Part shown: positions 50,190 through 60,366 of the stretch, in pieces
Numbering within the stretch: position 1 is the stretch's first letter
Layout: every line of letters begins with the position of its first letter
Source of the DNA: Diploscapter coronatus
Taxonomy: Eukaryota; Nematoda; Chromadorea; Rhabditida; Rhabditidae
Length of the DNA: 64,000 nucleotides
Reading direction: 5' to 3'
Assembly: GCA_964036155.1 (NCBI GenBank)
Contig: OZ038423.1
Location: 55,567,249 to 55,631,248, forward strand
The notes under the pieces: generated by a model
The model's database searches: none
What the model saw: only the letters and a program-made list of their open reading frames with translations
What the model was told of the DNA's origin: nothing
Made by a program: the position numbers and the translations under genes

Positions 50190-50497
50190 CTTTTGCCGAG
50201 GCGATTTGTAAAAGACGTAATGACGAAACGCTTTTTGCATTTGACAAAACAAGAAATGACGAAATGCAATAGAAATTGATGGCAACTTGTATTAGTAACA
50301 CGCACTCATGAGGGAAATAGCATAGGGTAGGGGTAGGGTAGAGTTTGGTAGGGCTTCTTTTCTTACACTATTTCTTCTGATGATTGCGCGGCTATACGTT
50401 ACCTTTCCAAGTTTTCATCAATTTCTACCATTTTTCGCTTCGTAAGATACAAAAATGCGCTTCGTCATTACGTCAAATACAGGTTGCCTTTGCAGGT
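50190..50497. mobile_element. imperfect foldback element, shares its core with the element at 60498-60647
   Basis: The arms (about 50190-50299 and 50398-50497) pair through GACGTAATGACGAAACGC against its complement, GCGCTTCGTCATTACGTC, and again through TAGAAATTGATG and AACTTG segments. The loop carries GAAATAGCATAGGG, then a G-rich run, then CTTACACTATTTCTT. The 60.5-kb element carries the same order of blocks. No protein is encoded. A target-site duplication was not identified. Confidence 0.7.
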
Positions 50498-52144
50498 TTA
50501 TTGATTTTAGGTAGCCTGAACTTGTCGCCAGAATTAGCGTAAAATTGATATTTAAACTTTTCACATCTTTTGCTAAATCCAAATTGCTCAAATTTTCGTA
50601 TATATTTTGATCTTAACCTCGTCATTTCGTCTTTGCACTATAATGTACTATTCATCCCCCGTGAAATGCAGATGCGCGAATGCAGAATTTCATGAATTCA
50701 TTAACCCTGCCTCGCGCTGACAGTTTGCCTATTTGCGTGCCAATTTGCCGCAACTTCTCAATTTGCCCTGCTCATTTCACCGTCTTCGTCTAATCTCTAA
50801 TGAGGCCTTCATCGTATTTCCTTTTTCTGTCTCGTAAGAAGGCATGCAAGCGTTTGGCTTCTCAGTTTGCATTTTCGATCCGGCATTTGTGCTCGTCTCT
50901 ATCTGTTTATGAAATACAGACTATTCCGGAGAACAAAAATTCGAGATTTTTAGCTTAATGAGATCAAAAGTTGAAAATTTTCGACAAGTCTAGCATATCA
51001 TCTATCTTTATTCAAATTTGAAGACTAAATTATGGCAAAGAAACAACTCAAAATTCGAGATTTTTGGCCTAATGATGTCAAAAATATATTTTATAGAGGA
51101 GTCTATAATATAATCATTTTCATGCCAATAATAGAATTTTTGCCACTATAAACTATGAGTTATTTTTGTCTAAATATCCAAAATAACGAAAAAATGCAGA
51201 TCTGCTGACAGAAAGCGGAAATGGAGTTCTGTACCTATTTTGGAGCATTTTATCACTTCTTAAAAGTCGAGTAAAGGGAAGGATTAGGAGCTTTTAAACT
51301 TCCGTTATAAGCCAAGTTAAAGTAAATATGGAATTTAGAACATTTTAGTGATCGAATTCCGGTTCCGGATTAAGAAAATCTTCTCATACAAACTTAATCT
51401 TGGCATTCGCGTTTGAACTTTCGGTTATTATGATCACAACATTTACAAAATGTGCAGTAACATCGAAAAATCGAAAATAAACTAGAAAATTTTGTAGTCA
51501 TTTGCGTGATCGTTGACAAGTTTCATTTGGATCAGTTTTTCGTATAGATGTTCAAAAATTCATGAAATTGGAATTAGATCAGACGATCTTTTGCTTTCAT
51601 TCGTCGACATTACAAAGAAAACGATGTTGCAAGTCCGAATTTCCTAGAAGATACATCATTGCTAAATTAGGCTGAAAGAATGTCTTTATTCTTTCGATCT
51701 TGTTCCCTTGGACGAATTTGGAGAAAATAAAATTCCATTGGGCTTCCTCGTGAGATATTAAAATTTCAAATTCATTGGAATGCAAATTAAAACTGAAGAA
51801 CGTTTGATAATTTGAAGATTAGGCAAATATGCACTTGTCTCACGTAAAGTCGTTTAGTTTGTTGAATCTTGCGTCCATCTCAATTAAAAATGTATTTAAT
51901 TTTAGAGGTGTATCTAATCCTTTCACTCTTTTATTTAGTCGTTAATTGCATTTTTATCAGATTTATGCATTGTATGCTAGTCTTTTGCAAAAGCTGATGT
52001 TCTTAGAACGAACTTTTCAATCAAAATATTTTTTCTCCTTCAAAACAAGTTTTGAGCATTTAAAAAATTATAGAACAAACTAGACTCACTATTTTTAAAT
52101 TACTTACTTGTAACATCAACATAGACGTTCTTGTTATTTCTAAG

Positions 52145-52278
52145 AAATCGGAAGGGAAGACGCGAGCCCGACGGAGGTACGGCACTCCTCCGGTTCTCTG
52201 CTAATTGCGGATAATTTATTCGCATCCGAGTAATCAAGATGAATTCGTAGAATATGGAGCGCTTCTTTCTGCCGCAAG
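52145..52278 (+). other. candidate 5' exon in a GC-rich island
   Basis: A GC-rich block of about 134 bases in an AT-rich desert, preceded by TTATTTCTAAG and followed by CCGCAAG|GTTGTT, which would serve as acceptor and donor on the plus strand. An ATG at 52254 opens MERFFLPQ and ends in phase 1. That phase would join the receptor exon at 61616, but such a product would lack the first ectodomain cysteine. It could equally be an untranslated leader exon. The reverse strand is also open for about 55 codons here. Unproven. Confidence 0.25.
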
Positions 52279-55200
52279 GTTGTTTTTCTGATCTGTAGGT
52301 AGGGAAGAGAAGGGGCCATCTAGATGTTTGATGTTTCGAGAAAAGCCAACTTTAAAATTTGCCTCCGTCAACCTTTTGCTATGGTTTTTCAATCAGTTTA
52401 GTAAATTTAAACATTTTTAATTATTATAAACCTATATGAAATTTCGGTCCAAGGTTATAAGATTTTCATGAATACACTTTTCAATAGTTTTCATTATGAT
52501 TTTGAAAAGTCTCAAATTTGGGAAATCACAACTTTAATCTAATCCAAACCAAACAAAAGATAACATAAATCCAAATCTAGGCTTAGCTTTAGGCTATTCA
52601 CATCCGCTCTGATTCATTCATTGCCAGAACTCGAAAATCTCCATTTGGTAGGCTGAAATTCTGGAATAAATATGCGAACGCTTCCGAAAAGACTGCACGC
52701 TATCAACAAGCGTCCAAAAACATAAAACATCATTTTTATTCGTTTCGAAAGAACATAATTCTATTTTATTGTCATCATAAACTCTGTAGATCTTTGATAA
52801 TTTCATATTCTCACATATTTCTGGAGACAACATATCTATACCTGTTATTTAGTATATAGACACGCGCATAAGGATTTATTATCTAATTATAACTTCCTGA
52901 GTGCAATAGTTTCTTTCTTCTTCCAATTCCCTTTATATCATTTCCCATTCAGCGCACGCATAATTTATTTCGAAAATGGTTTCACCAAGTTTCCTGTTCT
53001 CACCGCTAGAAATACCTACCACAATCTCGGTAAAATCCGAGGGTTAAAAATGGCAATTTCCATTTCGGATTTTCGTTTTTCCTGTCGAGTACAATTCCTT
53101 TTCAGTTCTGCATTTAGCCGAATATCACATTTCTTATCCCGGATATACCTTTCACTTTGATGGGAATTTTAGTTTGTTTGGGTTTCGAATATTAATTTTA
53201 GATCATTTTGTAAAAATAACATGATTTTTTAATATAAAAGTGAGCGAAAAATGAAACATCACATCAACTTTTATGGTTTGATCTCTTGAAATGGTCAAAT
53301 ATATCTTTGCTAAAATGGCAAAATTTGGGATGGGAATATGGCTTCAAAGAATAGAAATGCTGCGCTCTTCTTCATATCATATTTTGTTATCTTTGAATCT
53401 ATATTTTGAAATGGGATTATCTGGAAGATTCGAAATTTTGTTTCACCTAAAATAGTGGAAGGTGTTTTTGAATTGTCGTCAGGATTAGAGATATTCGAAA
53501 TGTCGTTTAGAAGTCCAAAAATATATTTAGTTATGTTTTATCAACTTCTTAAATTTATTTGGAAATCTTCCAAGTATTCTTTTGTCTAGAGGAACATTGT
53601 TTTTTTTATGCTTGCTGTTATGATGAATTTGGGCAAAAATCATTCCTATTTTCCTTCTCGGAAGAAAAGTGAGAAGTTTTTGGCTATGTCTGTCTGTGTG
53701 TCTCAATTTTTCGTCTGATATGTTGGCGCGAATGAGTAATGACATCCTTTCGAGCTTCTCTAGTTTTCCCTTTTCTTCCTCCGTTTGAGACTTGTTTGGC
53801 TAGGGTTTATCTTCTATCTTGTATCTTCTATCTTTATTCTCATTTTACTCTTTCATCTCAACTTCCCTAGATCTTTATCTAGTCTAGCTCATTTTTTTTA
53901 CCTTTCCCATCCTAACTTCATCCGAGATGTTCACGAAATTAATAATACCGCCTCTCTTTCTCTTGGATTTTGCTTTATCCTCGACATCCATTTCGACTTA
54001 ACGCAGGGCTTCTCGACTCATTTGTATCCTAAGCGCTTCATTGCGTTTCAGATCGGGACTTTTCATTTTCATCTTCCGATTTCTAATGCAATCAAATTAT
54101 ATGAAATTTTCTTATTATTTAACTTTATAATTTTTTTACATTTTACTATATGTTTAAAGTCTAGTTTATCCAGAAAAAGACTCACCAATTGTTTCATTTT
54201 TAGGTTCTAAAGCAAATATCATCAAGTTGTTAGTCCTAACCGATTGTATTCATCTATTGTAATATAAAATACTATAAAGAATGACAAAAATATCTTCATC
54301 TAATTCAAGCAACTCCAGCGTTATTCCCGTATTATCCTTGCTTAATCCTATCTTTTCATCTTTAGCTGCCTTATCTCTAGCTAACTTCGTCAGAGCCCAT
54401 CGTTCTAGGCTTAAAGGGGATATGTCGATATCTCGAGAATTTAAGTAGGAGAGTTGAAAGTTGAAAGTCAATTATCTTTATTCATGGAAACTTCTTTAAA
54501 TTTTTAATACAAGTTTCTACTCCCCGCCTTTTATTTTTGATTAAAAATATTCAGGACTTCAAATTGTTTATATTAAATAAGTCTTGAAATTTCAAATATA
54601 AAAATTTTTGTTGTCATTTTCAACCTAATTACAATTTACAACATTGTATTTTGCCTATTCATGCATACTAATGACTAAACTTGAAACATCCCTATTACGC
54701 AAGCAAATCACATTAGCTAAGCAAAAATCTCGCTTTTATGCATTTTTTTAAAATCGAGTGGCAAGAAATTACTTGATATACTTTTACAGGGCTTGTTAAT
54801 GAGACTGAGCTCTATTATCAGTAAAACACCTTAATCGCCATCATTTCTGCATAATTGTGTAGTCGAAAATCCAACTATTTTCATAATATTGGCCGTTTTT
54901 CTAACGAAGTGCCATACAAATTATTCGAGATGGTAAAAAATCGTAAAATTCACATTTCTTGAATTCATCCATTAGTCATAATGATCCAATGTTCTAATTT
55001 GCAGTAAGTAGTGAGGGATATAAAATTGAAATAATTAAAAATTGCGACATTCTACAGTTTTCTGATTAATTATTTTATGTCGCTTCCTTGGGGACAAACG
55101 ATATATTACTTTCCTCTGATTACTTTTGCGAAGTCATAAATGCTGACTAAATGTGTTCGAGAAGAATTTTTCCCAACATTCCGACTTTTTCTCGACTACA

Positions 55201-55751
55201 TTTTATGGTTCGGCACTTATCGCTTCGCATGCGCGTACAATTATAGGACAAAATTCAATTATTCTAAATATCTCTTTCACACTGGATAATGAATTACTGG
55301 GAAGTAGCCGGGAAAATTGTGAGGATTTTATACGAAAGAAATAAATCCATAAATGGATGGGTCTTTTCATCCTCAACTTCTCGATTATCACTATTGTGTT
55401 CGAAATACAACTATGTTATTGTCGCTATATTTTGCAACATTCAATATTAGTTTCTGGGTTTCAAAATAGAGATAAATCTATTAAGAATATCATAATCGTC
55501 TTATTTTTGTTAGTTTGACTCATCTTTTGAAAATAATTTATTATCTAGCTTTATTTTCATTTTTACGAATTATTTACTTCGGATAAAGCTTACTCAATAT
55601 CTAATCTTTCTACTTTACTCTTGACTGCGCTCGGTCATTTGTGAGTCCCCTGTCAAAACCAAATTTCCCTGAATTTATCTCATTTTCTTTGCATCTTTTA
55701 TCCTTTTCCTATTTGAGTCTAGTTTTTCTGAACTTTTACCTCGAGCAAAAC

Positions 55752-55765
55752 TTGTGTGTGTGTGT
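55752..55765. repeat. (TG)n microsatellite
   Basis: Seven TG units in the pyrimidine-rich region upstream of the receptor gene. Confidence 0.85.
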
Positions 55766-58700
55766 GAATTGTGAGTGCATTTCGCGTATTTCGAGTGTTT
55801 CATGCGTAAATTTTCCGTATCTTTAAACTCTTCAAACTGCCAAAATGCTTTAATATTCGATGATGCGACACACCATTTATCTTTTGCCCACAATTTCACT
55901 CGAATTATCACTTTTCACTTCTGCAAGACGAATTCCGTGAAGCTACGCAAGATGCTCGTCTTTGAACTCGAAATCTTTTCTAGTTTCTGGGAATAAATGA
56001 TTCATATTTGTGTTGCATCAAACGAATATGAAATTGATATCTCGTTAAATCAGACATCTAGACATTTTTAGTAAAAGCTGGCAAAATATTCTTCATTACG
56101 ATATTATTGAATTGAAGTATATATGGTTTCGTTAGGTATTCAATCAAATCATTTCAGAGTTCGGAAATACGATTGTTTTTTCTCTCTACATAACATATAT
56201 TTAATAAGTTATCATGTCTTATTTTGACTTTCTAGATTCTGACTTTATAAAAATCATTTCAATTGCCCAAAAATTCCATAATGTGATTACTCTTTTAATT
56301 GTTTTTCAAAATTCATCTTATTTTGAATCTGATCATTCACAACTCCTAATTCAGTGTTCATCGTCCACATTTCCAATTCTAATTCATCGTGTCTATTTGT
56401 GCCGTTTTCGAGTTATTTTCTGCTTCTAGACTTCATTTGTTTCTCGTTATCCCCTGTCATCCAGCTCTTGTCTGCAATCCTCTTCTTTTGGTCCTTCTCT
56501 GCTCCTTTTGTGATGCCTCTTCCTTATTTTCGTCCAATCAGACTCGCCATTCAGCCGACACAACAACAAACGCGTCCAAATGCAGCGGTTGCCCAGTCCA
56601 TATCTAAAAACTCGGTACACCAGCCGTTTTCATCCGTCCCATCCGCACAATTCACAATTATCCATTTCAACAGACCCTTTTCAATTTTTGTGTAGATATC
56701 TCTTTTAGGGGCATCCTTTCAGATTCCAAAAAATGTAGCAATGATTGAAATTTTGCTCATCATTGTTATGCTTCAATGAACAGAGTTGGGTTTCTGGAAA
56801 AGTTGTAGCATCATGATATGGCGAGATTGAGAAACATCATAAAAGAAAACTTCGATTTTTATCATATATTTTGTATCTTTTGAAGTAAAAATATATTGAC
56901 CGGCTCAATATTCCGGTTTTTTTTAAAACTTTTCTTGAATGAATCTTCTTGTTCACGTTTTTGAAACACTAAACATAATGAGTTAGCTAATCGAAGATTT
57001 GGCAAATTCTCCGTCCTCTGACTGCATTTTTTATCCCTTCATTGCCACTTCCTTTTCGAAGAATCTTTACTTGCGTTTTGCAATTATCATTAGCGCGACA
57101 AAGTTTGGAAATTGCAGTAAGAACAAAGAATAGGAAGTCAGAAGGGTAGTCAAACATTAGGAAATCATAAATATTCTATCGCCTGGATTTCTGAAATATT
57201 TTCTATTCGGAACTCATGATAATTACATTTTTGCCAGTATTTCATTCGACATCCAACTCGGAAATACCGTCAATTTAGCGATATTTCCGAACTACAATAT
57301 TGCTATAGGTTAGGTTGATGACGGAGGTATGTAAAAAAGAGTATGTACGCATAGCTTTGATATGTTATGCGGTTCTGTAGTAGTTAAGAAGAAGCGACTA
57401 AACAACTCCTATTTTGTGAAGTAGAAGCTCAACTTGAACCTGCTTTAGAGTTGAATAGTCGTTTTTGATAACTTTATATTTCTCATATTAGGTCGAAAAT
57501 TATGAGTTGACGTCATCTCTATCATTTTATGTTTATTTCTAGTTTTATTTATATATCCTGAAAGCTATTCTTCTAGATTATTCAAAGTATTATTATCAAA
57601 CTTCATGCTTTTATTCCCTTCCATTTGCAAGTTATTCCGGTGAGTTTTGTGCGCTCATTGCCTCATTATTGCAATTGCATTTGATTAATTTTCGCATTTT
57701 TCGGGCAGTTTTACTGAAAAGTCGATAGATGTAAATATGGAAAGAAAAATGAAAAATTTGAAATGTGAAAATGTGCGATGAAATGAGAAGTGAAAGAAAA
57801 TAATGAGGTGCAGGGCATAATAGAGGGATGAAGTTCAGTTTAGAATGGTTCGATGGTCCCACTTTTTATCTGATATCTATAAAATTATAATTTATTCTTT
57901 TTTCGAGATAATTACCCCTATCAAATGGATTTTTTCTTCATTTATTCCGAACCTTTGATATTCAACATCTTTCAAATTCAATATTCTCACGATTTTGGCA
58001 TAATTTAGAAATTCGATGATTTTTAGGATTTGAGAGTAAGACGCCATATTTCCTTTTTTGATCAAGATCTACAGTGAAATTTTGATTTTCGACGTTCGAA
58101 TTTCTTGGAAGTTGAGAGTTGAGTTGATGCTAGCATGGCAGTCGAATAACTTTGCAGCGAAGTGACAGTTATTCGATGGCATTTCTGCTTGAGGGATTGC
58201 AAACAACATTCCTTTAATTGCCGCATTTCTAAATTCGCAAAGTTCACTTTTCTGACCACGAAAAATATTGTTGAGCCAATTTTCTATTTTTGGTTTTCGA
58301 CCCCATTTTCGATTTTCCGACTTCGGAGAATCTTTATCTTCTTATTTTTCATTTTTAGCCTATCACATTTCATGAATACTGAACTACGATCTTCACATAT
58401 CTCAAGGTTATGTTTATTTTCTGGACTTTGTGTTTTTAGTCCTTAGTGTTCCAAGTTGAGAAATTCAGGATCGTTGGCAATATTGCGAAAAATTCTAAGT
58501 TGCTTTGAACTTTTCTACTAGCTTTTTCGGCAAGTTTTTGCAAGCTCAAATAATGTGGGAGAGCAAGTACATTACATGGAATATCACGTGGGGATTAGTA
58601 GTGCATTCATGACGCGAAATTCACCCAATTCACACCTCCTTTTCACCCACATCATCTCACTCATTAATTCGAATCATAGTATTGCCATATTTATTAATTA

Positions 58701-59098
58701 GCAGGAATGCTTCAATTTCAACCCTGCTAACTCCATCTAAAGCTAAAGCTGATTTTTTAAAATTAGTCGAAAGTAAGTTAAGCTAAAGTGATTCATTCCA
58801 TCAACTCATTCTATTCCTGTAGATTAATTATTAGCAATTTCAAGAATTATCACCCTCCTCATGCCCTTATTTTTAAACCTGCAAACGCGTAAGTACGAAT
58901 GTGCACACTTGGCCCGAATGAATTATTGTCAGCAGACAGAAATTCGCGTGCTAATCATATCTTTCATCCTGCGCTTTTTGCAATTCTGGAAGCTACTTTG
59001 AGGTCAGAGAATTGATATTCGCTCACACTTCGTGCAATTAGCCATTTCTTACATATAATATATCATCTCATCGTTAAGAATCATTGAAACATCTTGGT

Positions 59099-59410
59099 AA
59101 TGACGGAAATGATCTTACGAGTAAATTTAGTCGAAAGTAAGGCAATTTGAATTTGGCAGAATGATAAGACGTTCATTTTTCTATATCCAACCATACATTT
59201 ATTCACCTTACCATTATGCCACATCTAATTTCCAAAATGATAAAAATTCTCGATCAATTTTTTACTTCCATGTCGCTGACTTGTATCTTTTATTTTTATT
59301 TACATCATATAGTAGACCATTTTGTCGCCATGAATCATTAGAACAACCTGGAAATGACGGAAACATGCCGTGAATAGACCAAGAAATGGTAAGATCACTC
59401 CGTCATTTCT
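59099..59410. repeat. diverged inverted repeat around AATGACGGAAATGATCTTAC
   Basis: AATGACGGAAATGATCTTAC near 59099 returns inverted near 59390 as GTAAGATCACTCCGTCATT, a close match with a small gap. A direct relative, GGAAATGACGGAAACAT, lies near 59349 and shares a preceding AATCATT segment with the left copy. The arrangement resembles a decayed small transposon, but ends are not clear. Confidence 0.5.
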
Positions 59411-60340
59411 TCATATTACCTCTCATTAGTTGTAGAATTCGACAGTAGAGTGGATACAAATTTTGTATTTTCGATTGGTGCAAAGTACGTTATGCATGAG
59501 TAGAATGGTGAAATGAAAGTACGTGCTCCTTTCTCCGTCAGTATACAACAAACCTATGCAATTCCTTGGTTTACTGATAATTACCTCCAGACCGATGTGC
59601 GTGAAGATCACATCACTCCCTGCCATTCTCAGATGAATATTCCAACGGCAAATTATCCTTTAATAATGAGATACATTAATGGTAAAAAGCCGCGTATATA
59701 AATGTTGGAATATAATTTCTGCTCAGCTGTTTGAAAGCTAAAATGTTTGTTTCTTTCGGGATTTCACATTTTTACCAATTCAATATCGACTTTATTTTTG
59801 TGGAACTTCATGACCTATCTAGAAATTTGATTACATCATTTACGAACCAGAATATTCACTATTTATAGATCTTATAATCCATTTCCAAGCATCCCATTTT
59901 CACTATTTGATAAATATGAACGATAAGATCAGGCTATCCTCTCCCATAATTGTTACCATAGCAATAGTTTTGTGTAAGTTTCACATCTTCAGGATGCTTC
60001 CCCTCTTTGTCCTCCCTCTATCTTCCCATGACTCTATCTCTTATCTTTATCCCTTATCATTCTACCTCCACAATCCAATGTCTCTAAATCCGCCATCCGC
60101 ACCAGAGTCTCATTCTCATTCGATCTCCCTTTGCTAATGCTCAATCTTATCATCCATTCACTATTTCATGGTTGTGTAAAACCATCATTTTACGTCACTT
60201 ATAATTCCCAATTAAGATTTACGTAAATTGCGTATTTTCGTTCTGATTCATCATTTAATTAATTAGATTAAATTATGATAATAACCCATACAATCATTGC
60301 TATTTGTATCATTTTAAATGTTTCACGATTTTAAGTATTC

Positions 60341-60350
60341 CAATTTTCAG
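60341..60350 (+). promoter_or_regulatory. splice acceptor ahead of the receptor start, probable trans-splice site
   Basis: CAATTTTCAG ends 16 bases before the start ATG. Translation cannot enter from upstream in this frame because TAA stands in frame at 60355-60357. A strong nematode acceptor so close to an ATG is typical of spliced-leader addition, though a cis-spliced untranslated exon upstream would look the same. Confidence 0.55.
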
Positions 60351-60366
60351 TCTGTAATCAACGAAG

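Larger units (their letters stand above)
50498..60350. other. intergenic region, right part, upstream of the class B receptor
   Basis: Pyrimidine-rich on the plus strand. Contains a GC-rich island with splice-like borders at 52145-52278, a possible short coding exon at 56513-56614, a TG microsatellite at 55752-55765, and a diverged inverted repeat at 59099-59410. Homeodomain-like TAATTA sites cluster at 58690-58830. Most of this may be a 5' intron or the regulatory region of the receptor gene. No complete gene was found. Confidence 0.5.

Noticed and set aside
50316..50352. Telomere-like repeat (TAGGG-rich run)
   Set aside because: The units are irregular and do not match the nematode TTAGGC repeat. 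The run is the loop of a foldback element.
53785..54210. 141-codon plus-strand frame rich in Phe, Leu and Ser
   Set aside because: It follows the T/C-rich composition of the region and has no recognised motif or transmembrane-family pattern.
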